Assembly (NCBI GenBank): GCA_013817025.1
Contig: JACDDK010000053.1
Location: forward strand, 1-6,951
Direction: 5' to 3'
From: Rubrobacter sp.
Lineage (GTDB): Bacteria > Actinomycetota > Rubrobacteria > Rubrobacterales > Rubrobacteraceae
Length of the DNA: 6,951 nucleotides
The notes under the pieces: model-generated
The model's database searches: none
What the model was told of the DNA's origin: nothing
The model's input: the letters and a program-made list of their open reading frames with translations, nothing else
Part shown: one piece after another, positions 1-5,803 of the stretch
How the letters are laid out: each line of letters starts with the position of its first letter
Numbering within the stretch: the first letter of the stretch is position 1
Program-made: the position numbers and the translations under genes

Positions 1-105
1 GTAGCTGACGTAGGCGCGACCGATCTCGCGGGCCGCAGCCTCGTCCAGGGTGTCCGGGTAGACGCCCCGAATGTCGTACGCCTTGAAGATTGACTTGTCG
101 ATCAT
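1..105 (-). CDS. Phosphomannomutase/phosphoglucomutase, N-terminal fragment
   Basis: Partial gene running off the left edge; the 35 visible codons read from an ATG at 105-103. The fragment begins MIDKSIFKAYDIRGVYPDTL. IFKAYDIRG at residues 6-14 is the conserved N-terminal motif of the alpha-D-phosphohexomutase superfamily (ManB/AlgC/PMM-PGM type). These enzymes interconvert hexose 6- and 1-phosphates in the cytoplasm and feed sugar-nucleotide synthesis for the envelope. The catalytic phosphoserine loop and the metal and sugar-binding loops lie outside the window, so mannose versus glucose preference cannot be told. A GGAGGT Shine-Dalgarno sequence (plus-strand positions 117-122) sits 11 nt before the ATG, slightly long but clear. 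It is divergent from the CPBP gene and shares the 106-175 promoter region with it. Family assignment is firm; the substrate is not. Confidence 0.85.
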   Translation of the reverse strand, partial: MIDKSIFKAYDIRGVYPDTLDEAAAREIGRAYVSY

Positions 106-161
106 CGTCGTCTTCTACCTCCGAGTCTGTGCGCGTAACGGGTCACGTTTTCGGTATCCGG

Positions 162-167
162 TACAAT
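162..167 (+). promoter_or_regulatory. Putative -10 box TACAAT of the CPBP transcription unit
   Basis: TACAAT matches the TATAAT consensus at five of six positions and the TANNNT core. It ends 8 nt before an ATG at 176, so transcription would start about at that ATG. No convincing -35 is visible. The opposite strand of nearly the same bases reads TATTGT (168-163), which could serve as a -10 for the divergent phosphohexomutase gene, giving a leader of about 50 nt. The two divergent promoters may therefore overlap. Inferred from sequence only. Confidence 0.5.
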
Positions 168-170
168 AGC

Positions 171-184
171 GGGTAATGTTACCC
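171..184. repeat. Perfect 14-bp palindrome GGGTAA-TG-TTACCC, candidate operator
   Basis: Two perfect 6-bp half-sites flank a 2-bp centre. The palindrome starts 3 nt after the TACAAT box and covers the expected transcription start and the ATG at 176-178. A repressor dimer bound here would block initiation, and could also touch the divergent promoter. The 2-nt loop argues for a protein-binding site rather than an RNA hairpin. No regulator is encoded in the window, so the binding protein is unknown. Confidence 0.45.
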
Positions 185-244
185 TATGAATACCGCAGCA
201 TCCTAGAGGCGCCGGAGGTCAGCCCTGATACCTCGCCTAGTTAG
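176..244 (+). CDS. Short leaderless ORF at the head of the CPBP gene (leader peptide or true N-terminus)
   Basis: ATG at 176 opens a 22-codon frame (MLPYEYRSILEAPEVSPDTS, then PS) that stops at TAG 242-244. The ATG lies exactly 8 nt after the TACAAT box, the same spacing as lgt and the DNase IV gene, so leaderless translation is plausible. Nine of the ten codons from 194 to 223 end in G or C, as expected for coding DNA here. The frame overlaps the CPBP frame, which is open from 207, so between 207 and 241 a +1 shift would join the two into one protein of about 197 residues. It could be the real CPBP N-terminus separated by a one-base indel, a programmed +1 frameshift, a translated leader peptide, or chance. 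I cannot choose among these from one sequence. Confidence 0.4.
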   Translation: MLPYEYRSILEAPEVSPDTSPS

Positions 245-767
245 ATTCGCAGCCCTCTTCTACGGTGCTCTCGTAGTCGTCGCCGCCCTCTGGAATGGCC
301 TTCGCGGCAGAGAGTTTCACCTCCTCGGAGACTCCGCGCCACTCGGAATTCTCGCTGGTTCTCTTGCGGCTAGCCTAACGGTCTCGTCGGCTCTTCTGCT
401 GTACAAGCTGCTGCCGGTGGTGCGTGAAATTTCTAAAGAGCTTGCGCCTATGCTGGTGGATGGGGCGAGCCGAAGCTCTTTGGTCCTCGTCTCCGTCTTC
501 TCCGGTATTGGCGAAGAGGCGTTCTTCCGAGGGGCTGTGCAACCCGAGTTCGGGCTGGTCGTTGCCGCCGTTCTGTTCGGTATCCTGCACGTAGGACCCG
601 ACCGCCGCTATCTGTTTTGGACGGTGTGGGCGGTCCTCGCGGGTCTGCTCTTCGGGGGATTGTACGCCGTGACCGGTGGCCTTCTCGCATCGATGCTTGC
701 TCACGTCCTGCATAACACGGCGACGTTTCTGTTCTGGAAGAAGTCCCGAATGGCGGCTATCCCGTGA
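225..767 (+). CDS. CPBP family intramembrane metalloprotease (Abi/Rce1-like)
   Basis: Hydrophobic membrane protein of about 180 residues if read from CTG 225. All three CPBP motifs are present: EEAFFRG (E97, E98, R102), GILH (H122) and HVLHN (H160, N164). Their glutamates and histidines form the membrane-embedded metal and catalytic site of Rce1/CAAX-type proteases. Bacterial members act in protein processing or immunity, but the substrate is not predictable. The start is a problem. The frame is open from 207 and has no ATG, GTG or TTG until GTG 417, and starting there would remove two hydrophobic segments. A strong GGAGGT (214-219) points to CTG 225 or ATA 228. An in-frame ATG at 186 is closed by TAG 204-206, and the ATG at 176 is in another frame. 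The end is firm: TGA 765-767 overlaps the next gene. Confidence 0.8.
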   Translation: MIPRLVRFAALFYGALVVVAALWNGLRGREFHLLGDSAPLGILAGSLAASLTVSSALLLYKLLPVVREISKELAPMLVDGASRSSLVLVSVFSGIGEEAFFRGAVQPEFGLVVAAVLFGILHVGPDRRYLFWTVWAVLAGLLFGGLYAVTGGLLASMLAHVLHNTATFLFWKKSRMAAIP

Positions 768-1309
768 GGGTGCCGCCACAGACGGCCCGCAAAGACGGGC
801 GCAAGAAGCGTCCGGCCTGGTTGCTGCCCGCAATCGTGGGGCTCCTGGGTCTGGTTTTGGTTGTGGGGATCTTGCGGGTTTTGCTCGATGGCGCGGGTTT
901 CGAGATTGGGGAGAAGACGCCGGGCGCCGGGGTCGAGGACATCGTGGTTAGTGGAGAGGACACGCTGTATCCGCCGCCGGACGTCGAGACTTTCAGCGTC
1001 GCGCCTGCGGCGCTGCACGTGTACCTCGTGGTGGAGGGGTTGGCGGCGGACGAGTTGGAGGCCAGCGTCGAGAGGTCCGGTCGGGCGACGGTGGTTTCGT
1101 GGGTGCTCTCGGAGCCTTCAGAGCTTGAGGTGGGGGACGAGCGGGAGGAGCGGCTCGTGCGCGACGGCGGGTCGGTGTCCGGGTTGATCAAGTTCTCCAT
1201 CCGTTCCCCGAGCGGCGACACCATCACCCCCGGCGATTACACCGTCCGGGTCCAGAGCGCGACCAACGACGCTCTCGTTGCCGAGAAATCTTTCGTCGTG
1301 CTGGAATGA
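764..1309 (+). CDS. Hypothetical single-pass membrane protein with beta-rich extracytoplasmic domain
   Basis: I do not recognise a named family. The 181-residue product has a basic cytoplasmic head (residues 1-18, rich in Arg/Lys), one hydrophobic segment at about 19-41, a Pro/Gly/acid-rich linker to about residue 75, and a domain at about 77-181 with alternating beta-strand character. It ends with PGDYTVRVQS (156-165) and a SFVVLE tail, which resembles Ig-like surface domains of the pattern 'strand, PG-Y-V-V, strand'. The basic head suggests an N-in, C-out orientation. The GTG start at 764 overlaps the CPBP stop as GTGA and has no clear Shine-Dalgarno sequence, so it is likely translated by coupling. 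There is no lipobox and no LPxTG-type signal, so it is neither a lipoprotein nor a sortase substrate. It could be an accessory or substrate of the upstream protease; that is inference from linkage alone. Confidence 0.7.
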   Translation: MRVPPQTARKDGRKKRPAWLLPAIVGLLGLVLVVGILRVLLDGAGFEIGEKTPGAGVEDIVVSGEDTLYPPPDVETFSVAPAALHVYLVVEGLAADELEASVERSGRATVVSWVLSEPSELEVGDEREERLVRDGGSVSGLIKFSIRSPSGDTITPGDYTVRVQSATNDALVAEKSFVVLE

Positions 1310-1350
1310 AATCCGAGTCATCCAACGCCGGTACGCGCCCGTATTTCGGA

Positions 1351-1356
1351 TAGAAT
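1351..1356 (+). promoter_or_regulatory. Putative -10 box TAGAAT for the sortase-PBP unit
   Basis: TAGAAT lies in the 113-bp gap between the stop at 1309 and the sortase start at 1423. Transcription would begin near 1363 and give a leader of about 60 nt. No good -35 is visible 17 nt upstream. A 6-bp inverted repeat, ATCCGA (1311-1316) and TCGGAT (1346-1351), brackets the region and touches the box; its 29-nt spacing is too long for a normal terminator. Weak evidence overall. Confidence 0.35.
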
Positions 1357-1422
1357 GTATGGTGTTTGCGAAGTTGCTCGGGACGTATTGACTTGTTACG
1401 GATTCATCGGGAAGGATGACGA

Positions 1423-2082
1423 TTGAGGATTGGCAACATCATCTTGAACCTCGTTAGCGTCGCGCTCGTGGGCGCGGGGCTGGCCTTGATCGGCACTTTC
1501 TTCGTTGGCCCCGCCTTCTTGAACCCCGACACCAGCGCCAGCGCCGCACCAGGGAAATTTAGTGTCCCGGTTCTGAACAAGAAAGCCGCGGAACCGCCGA
1601 CCGTGGAGTCCGGCACCAAGAAAAACTCTTCGAAGAAACAAACCGCCTACGCCCCCGAGGACAAGACGCTGCGGGTGTCCATTCCGAAGATGAGCCGGGT
1701 GCGCGACTCCGTGATGCCGACCGCCGAGGGCAGCAACGAGGAGTTGTTGAAGGACAACGCGGGCATCCACCTCAAGGGCACGGGCTATCCGTGGGAGAAG
1801 GGGGCGAACGTGTACCTAGCAGGACATCGGCTAGGCTATCCGAGCACGGAGAGTTTTCTGGCCTTCTTCGACCTCGACAAGCTCGGAAAAGGGGATGAGA
1901 TCCTCATCACCGACTCGAACGGTGAAAAATACACCTACCGCGTCTACAAGTCGTTCATCGTCGACCCGTCGGACGTCTTCGTCACGCGGCCGGTGCCGGG
2001 CAAGAATATTGTTACCCTTCAGACCTGCACACTGCCGGACTACTCGCGGCGGCTCATCGTACAGGCGGAGAAGGTGGCTTAA
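1423..2082 (+). CDS. Class E-type sortase (membrane cysteine transpeptidase)
   Basis: Sortases cut a C-terminal sorting motif on secreted proteins and join the new carboxyl end to peptidoglycan or another protein. This 219-residue protein has an N-terminal membrane anchor (about residues 6-32), a Lys/Pro/Ser-rich linker (about 40-78) and a sortase beta-barrel. The catalytic set is visible: His135 in YLAGHR, Cys202 in VTLQTCT (the TLxTC signature) and Arg209/Arg210 in YSRRLIV. The layout and the YLAGHR motif fit actinobacterial class E/D-like enzymes; class E members are known to prefer LAxTG, but specificity cannot be read here. The start is TTG 1423, with AAGGA (1412-1416) 6 nt upstream; the ATG at 1416 is in another frame. 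The PBP gene follows after 3 nt, so the two are almost certainly cotranscribed. No substrate is encoded nearby. Confidence 0.9.
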   Translation: MRIGNIILNLVSVALVGAGLALIGTFFVGPAFLNPDTSASAAPGKFSVPVLNKKAAEPPTVESGTKKNSSKKQTAYAPEDKTLRVSIPKMSRVRDSVMPTAEGSNEELLKDNAGIHLKGTGYPWEKGANVYLAGHRLGYPSTESFLAFFDLDKLGKGDEILITDSNGEKYTYRVYKSFIVDPSDVFVTRPVPGKNIVTLQTCTLPDYSRRLIVQAEKVA

Positions 2083-2085
2083 AGG

Positions 2086-4149
2086 ATGCTGCGCCGTCCG
2101 CCGGAGAAAGGTCTGTCCGGAACCACCGGGTCCAACAAAAAACGCGAGCCCACGCCCGCTATCACCAAAGGAAACATGCAAGTGCGGGTCGTCACGGTCG
2201 CCATGCTCGTGGCGGTGATCTTTGTGGTGTTGGGTGCTCGGCTGTGGTATTTGCAGGTGCTCAGTTCGGACGATCAGAGTGACCGAGCTCGGGCGACTAT
2301 ACAAAAAGAGATCAAAATACCGGCGCAGCGGGGTGTGATCTACGACCGCAGTGGCGAGGTGCTCGCCAACAACATCCCTGGTATGAACGTCACCATCATC
2401 CCGGCTAACATCTCCCGCGGCAAGGTCGAGGAACTCTCCAAGATCCTGAAAGCCGATACTAAATCGGTTCTGGAGCGCTACGAAGGCGCGAAGACGCTGG
2501 ATCCTTACGGCTCGATGCTGGTGAAGGAGAACGCCGACCGCGAGTCCGTCACCTACGTCAGCGAGCGCACCCACGAGTTCCCGAAGGTCAGCATCAACAA
2601 GGACTGGGTCCGCAACTACCCGAAGGGCGAGATCGCCTCGCACGTTCTTGGATACACCGGCGCCGTCACCGAAGAGGATTTGAAATCCAACACCTTCGAG
2701 GACCTCTCCAACGACGCGGTCATCGGCAAGAGCGGCATCGAGGTGTACTATGAGGAGGAATTGCGGGGCGAGCCGGGCGAGATGGTCTACAGCAAGGACG
2801 CGATGGGGCGGGCCGTGACGCTGCGGCGGGCCGACGGCACCCGCGCCGACGGGGAGCCCGAGGTCTCACCGGAACTCGGCAAGCCCGAGAGTATCACCGA
2901 CCCCGTCGCCGGACAGGACCTCAAGCTCACCATCGACCTTGACCTTCAGCAAGCCGCCGAGGAGGAACTCGACGCTGCCCTGGCCCGTGCCCAGGCCGAA
3001 GGAACCACCGGCGAGGGGGGCGCTATCGTGGCGATGGACCCCCGCACCGGAGAGGTACTAGCGATGGCGAGCCGCCCGAACTTCGATCCCCAACTCTTCG
3101 TCGGCGGCATCTCGGGCGAGGAGGAGGTAAACACCTTCGAGTACCTCAACGACGAGGTTGCGAACTCCCCGTTCACCAACCGCGCCATAGCTGGGGCGTA
3201 TCCTGGCGCGTCGGCCTTCAAGGTCTTTACGGGCCTCGCCGGGTTCAACTACGGGGTGATCGACGCCTACACCACCGTCACCGACCCCGGTGGTTGCTTC
3301 GAGCCCGCCAACACCACCGGGAGTTGCTTCCTCTCGTGGAAGCAGTCCTACGGCGGCCTGGGCGCTAGCCACGGGACCCAGGACTTCGCCGAGGCTGTCA
3401 TGGACTCCAACGATAAGTTCTTCTACCAAGTGGCCGACTGGCTCTGGCAGAAGACCGACGACGAGAACCTGCTACCCAAATACTACGAGAAGTTCGGGTT
3501 CGGGTCTCTTACGGGCATCGACCTCGTCGGCGAGACGCCGGGCCGGTTGCCGACGCGGCAGTGGTTCGAGTCGTTCCAGATGGAGACTCAGGGATATCTG
3601 GACCGGCCATGGGGCGTGGGGGACTGGGTCAACCTCTCCATCGGACAGGGGGACGTGCTCGTGAGCCCCATCCAGATGGCGCAGGCCTATTCGGCGGTCG
3701 AAAACGGGGGGACGCTCGTTACGCCGCACGTGGCAAAGGCGACCCAGGATCAGGACGGCAAGGTGCGAGAGGAGATCTCCCCGAAGCCCGAAGGCGAGAT
3801 CGACTTCGACCCCACGGCTCGCGCCGAACTCCTGCGCGGCTTCCGCCTAGTGACCGGCCCCGACGGTACCGCGGCACCCGCCTTCGAGAAGTCCGAACTC
3901 TCAGTCGTGGGCAAGAGTGGCACAGGCGAGATGGACCCGAAAGACCCGGTCAACTGGTTCGCCGGATGGGCCGAGAACCAAGCGGATCCGCTCGTCGTGG
4001 TCACGATGGTCGAGGGTGGCGGACACAGCGAGGTCACCGCTGCCCCAGCGGTGCGTGGCGTACTGGAGGCGTACTATGGTATCGAGGGCGATTCCGCTCC
4101 CTCGGACGAGAGCCTGGTCGCGGCCTACGCCAACTCCGGCGTTCAATAA
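2086..4149 (+). CDS. mrdA: Class B penicillin-binding protein, PBP2/MrdA type (peptidoglycan DD-transpeptidase)
   Basis: A monofunctional transpeptidase that cross-links septal or lateral-wall peptidoglycan. The 687-residue protein has a cytoplasmic basic tail (1-30), a membrane anchor (about 33-56), a PBP dimerisation (pedestal) domain opening with QRGVIYDRSGEVLANN (81-96), and a transpeptidase domain from about 280. Active-site motifs: nucleophile Ser376 in SAFK (376-379), SND at 441-443 in place of the usual SxN, and KSGTG at 610-614. Cys404 and Cys414 lie between the first two motifs, where they could form a disulfide or help bind metal. The ATG at 2086 has AAGGTGG (2071-2077) 8 nt upstream. 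An in-frame ATG at 2176, with AAAGGA close before it, would remove the 30-residue tail and is a real alternative. The partner SEDS glycosyltransferase (RodA/FtsW) is not in the window, so elongation versus division is undecided and the symbol is by similarity only. Confidence 0.9.
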   Translation: MLRRPPEKGLSGTTGSNKKREPTPAITKGNMQVRVVTVAMLVAVIFVVLGARLWYLQVLSSDDQSDRARATIQKEIKIPAQRGVIYDRSGEVLANNIPGMNVTIIPANISRGKVEELSKILKADTKSVLERYEGAKTLDPYGSMLVKENADRESVTYVSERTHEFPKVSINKDWVRNYPKGEIASHVLGYTGAVTEEDLKSNTFEDLSNDAVIGKSGIEVYYEEELRGEPGEMVYSKDAMGRAVTLRRADGTRADGEPEVSPELGKPESITDPVAGQDLKLTIDLDLQQAAEEELDAALARAQAEGTTGEGGAIVAMDPRTGEVLAMASRPNFDPQLFVGGISGEEEVNTFEYLNDEVANSPFTNRAIAGAYPGASAFKVFTGLAGFNYGVIDAYTTVTDPGGCFEPANTTGSCFLSWKQSYGGLGASHGTQDFAEAVMDSNDKFFYQVADWLWQKTDDENLLPKYYEKFGFGSLTGIDLVGETPGRLPTRQWFESFQMETQGYLDRPWGVGDWVNLSIGQGDVLVSPIQMAQAYSAVENGGTLVTPHVAKATQDQDGKVREEISPKPEGEIDFDPTARAELLRGFRLVTGPDGTAAPAFEKSELSVVGKSGTGEMDPKDPVNWFAGWAENQADPLVVVTMVEGGGHSEVTAAPAVRGVLEAYYGIEGDSAPSDESLVAAYANSGVQ

Positions 4150-4151
4150 TG

Positions 4152-4157
4152 TATAGT
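4152..4157 (+). promoter_or_regulatory. Putative -10 box TATAGT, leaderless promoter for lgt
   Basis: TATAGT lies in the 16-nt gap between the PBP stop and the lgt GTG and ends exactly 8 nt before that GTG. Transcription would start at or just before the start codon, giving a leaderless mRNA, which is common in actinobacteria. This fits the absence of a Shine-Dalgarno sequence before lgt. No -35 element is evident. Readthrough from the PBP gene is also possible. Confidence 0.5.
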
Positions 4158-4165
4158 GACGCGCC

Positions 4166-5026
4166 GTGAGTAGCATCCTATTATCACTGCCAAGTCCGCC
4201 GTCCCCGAACATCTTCGAGATACCGGAGATCTTTGGCGCGGGGCCGTTCCCCTTACGGTACTACGGCCTGTGCATCGCGCTCGGCATTATCGCCGCGACG
4301 TGGCTGACGGCCCGCGAGTTGGTCCGAAAAGGATTCGAGGGTACGCTCGCCGTGGACTCGTTGTTCTTTATCGTGCCGCCTGGGTTCGTAGGGGCGCGGG
4401 CGTACCATGTCGTCACCGACTACGATTTGTATCGGGAGGACCCGTTTCCAGCGGTGTTTCTGGTAAATAATGGAGGGCTTGGCATCTACGGTGGTGTCGT
4501 GGGTGGGTTTATTGGGCTTTTGGTCTTCGCTCGCGTAAAAGGCATCAGCCCGCTCGCCTTCGCCGACGCCATCGCGCCGGGGCTGATCCTCGCTCAAGCA
4601 ATCGGTCGTTGGGGGAACTACTTCAACCAGGAGTTGTTCGGGCGACCGTCCAAGCTGCCGTGGGCAATCGAGATCTCGGCGGAGAATCGCCAGGGCGTCC
4701 CAGCGGAGTTCGCCGACGCGACGACTTTCCACCCGACGTTCTTGTACGAGTCGATCTGGAACTTGCTCGGGTGTTTCTTGCTGCTCTACATCGCACGCCG
4801 CTTCTCGAACTGGCTCCTCGACGGCGACCTCATGATGATTTACGTCAGCCTCTACTCCGTAGGCCGATTCTTCGTGGAAGCCCTACGCATCGACCCGGCG
4901 TTCCTCATCGGCGGCACTATCCGGGGCAACCTGTTCGTGAGCAGTATTCTGGCGCTAGGCTTCGCCATGATCGTGCTTCTCAGGCATTCGCGCTCGACAC
5001 CGCGCAAACGCCGCCCAGGAGGATGA
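4166..5026 (+). CDS. lgt: Phosphatidylglycerol-prolipoprotein diacylglyceryl transferase
   Basis: Lgt moves diacylglycerol from phosphatidylglycerol to the lipobox cysteine of prolipoproteins at the membrane, the first step of lipoprotein maturation. The 286-residue length and the multiple (about seven) hydrophobic segments are typical. The Lgt signature GRWGNYFNQELFG runs from 147 to 159 (essential Arg148, Asn151). RYYG (31-34), GARAYHV (76-82), HPTFLYES (189-196) and GRFFVEALRID (233-243) are the other conserved blocks, with Arg234 and Arg241. The loop GGLGIYGG (103-110) carries Tyr108 where E. coli Lgt has the HGG histidine; actinobacterial enzymes usually have GGLGIWG. The C-terminus is basic (HSRSTPRKRR, 274-283). 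The GTG start at 4166 is the first in-frame option after the PBP stop and lies 8 nt after TATAGT; there is no Shine-Dalgarno sequence. It is convergent with the rhomboid gene, 55 bp apart. Confidence 0.95.
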   Translation: MSSILLSLPSPPSPNIFEIPEIFGAGPFPLRYYGLCIALGIIAATWLTARELVRKGFEGTLAVDSLFFIVPPGFVGARAYHVVTDYDLYREDPFPAVFLVNNGGLGIYGGVVGGFIGLLVFARVKGISPLAFADAIAPGLILAQAIGRWGNYFNQELFGRPSKLPWAIEISAENRQGVPAEFADATTFHPTFLYESIWNLLGCFLLLYIARRFSNWLLDGDLMMIYVSLYSVGRFFVEALRIDPAFLIGGTIRGNLFVSSILALGFAMIVLLRHSRSTPRKRRPGG

Positions 5027-5081
5027 CGGGCTTCAGGTATAAGGCTTCGGAAAGAACGGAACGCCGATAGCTCTGAAAGCT

Positions 5082-5777
5082 TCAGACGCGGAAGACGAGC
5101 CAGAACGCTACCAGCAAGATTTCTATTCCCAGCACTATGAGCGTCGGGGTTGCGGCGTTGACAGCCTTCTGCGAGTAAGCGGAGTTGGCGCTCAAAAGTC
5201 CGAACACGAAGCCGCCCGCGAGGCCGCCGAGGTGGGCGGTGTTGGAGATGTTCGGTATCGAGAAGCCGAGGTAGAGGTTGAGGGCGGTTAGGATGAGGAG
5301 CTGGCGGATCACGGGGTTCTGCCACGAGAACGTCCCGCGTCGTAAAGAGTAGCCGAACACGCTCCCGAGCAACCCGAAGATGGCCCCCGAAGCCCCGACC
5401 GCCGCCGACTCGAAGCCGCTGAAGTACAGATACGCGATGCCGCCCGATAGCCCACTCAACACGTACAGCGCGATGAAGCGCCCGCGCCCGAACGTCTCCT
5501 CGATAAACGAGCCGAGGAAATACAGCGAGAGCATGTTGAACGCCAGATGCACGAACCCCGAATGCAGGAAGATGCTCGTAATCAACCGCCAGGGTTCGCC
5601 TCCCGCGACTAACGAGGGGACCAGAGCCCCAAGAGCCAGCACCTCCGATGGTTGGGTTACGATGCCGGCGTTGACGGGAATGCCGTAGCTCTGTCCCGCG
5701 ACGGCCACGGCGATATACACGGCTACGCAGGCCCCGATCAGGCCGAACGTTATCGGAAGACGCGAAAAGTTTTGCAA
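5082..5777 (-). CDS. Rhomboid family intramembrane serine protease
   Basis: A 231-residue polytopic membrane protein that would cleave transmembrane substrates within the bilayer. The catalytic dyad is visible: Ser130 in GASGAIFG (128-135) and His182 in NTAHLGGLAGG (179-189). HLAFN (His77, Asn81) on the second segment supplies the oxyanion-hole residues known from GlpG. About six to seven hydrophobic segments follow the usual bacterial core, with the last at about 211-229. The start is TTG 5777-5775: a TAG two codons upstream in frame leaves no earlier choice, and PITFGLIG right after it is a normal rhomboid beginning. No Shine-Dalgarno sequence is visible. Translation may be coupled to the gene 26 nt upstream on the same strand, with which it likely forms an operon. 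Substrates are unknown. Confidence 0.92.
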   Translation of the reverse strand: MQNFSRLPITFGLIGACVAVYIAVAVAGQSYGIPVNAGIVTQPSEVLALGALVPSLVAGGEPWRLITSIFLHSGFVHLAFNMLSLYFLGSFIEETFGRGRFIALYVLSGLSGGIAYLYFSGFESAAVGASGAIFGLLGSVFGYSLRRGTFSWQNPVIRQLLILTALNLYLGFSIPNISNTAHLGGLAGGFVFGLLSANSAYSQKAVNAATPTLIVLGIEILLVAFWLVFRV

Positions 5778-5803
5778 GGGCTAGGAGTTACTATCCGCGG
5801 CCA

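Noticed and set aside
417..767. GTG 417 as the CPBP start
   Set aside because: It has no Shine-Dalgarno sequence and would discard about 64 residues containing two hydrophobic segments that look like genuine CPBP sequence; an upstream start is favoured.
757..1227. 156-codon minus-strand frame opposite the hypothetical membrane protein
   Set aside because: Ser/Thr/Pro-rich shadow with no ribosome site and no motif; the plus-strand protein has the membrane-anchor logic and coupled start.
1311..1351. Inverted repeat ATCCGA...TCGGAT as a terminator after the hypothetical membrane protein
   Set aside because: The arms are 6 bp with a 29-nt loop and there is no following T-run, so intrinsic termination is unlikely.
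1359..1391. 10-codon ORF (ATG to TGA) just after the TAGAAT box upstream of the sortase
   Set aside because: It starts 2 nt after the box, so the ATG would lie upstream of the transcription start. No ribosome site and no repeat of attenuator codons are present.
1831..2643. 270-codon open frame on the minus strand across the sortase-PBP junction
   Set aside because: It is antisense to two well-supported genes, has His/Arg/Val-rich low-quality composition and no recognisable motif. Long antisense frames are expected in GC-rich coding DNA.
3561..4169. 202-codon plus-strand frame overlapping the PBP C-terminal half
   Set aside because: It is a shifted-frame shadow of the transpeptidase domain, with Arg/Gly-rich random-looking sequence and no start signal.
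5023..5070. 15-codon ORF overlapping the lgt stop as ATGA, directly after AGGAGG
   Set aside because: The AGGAGG touches the ATG with no spacing, and the peptide is short and basic without recognisable features. The AGGAGG is explained by the lgt codons for the C-terminal residues.
5072..5086. Inverted repeat TCTGAA-AGC-TTCAGA between the convergent lgt and rhomboid genes, as a terminator
   Set aside because: The stem is only 6 bp and AT-rich, it overlaps the rhomboid stop codon, and no T-run follows on either strand.
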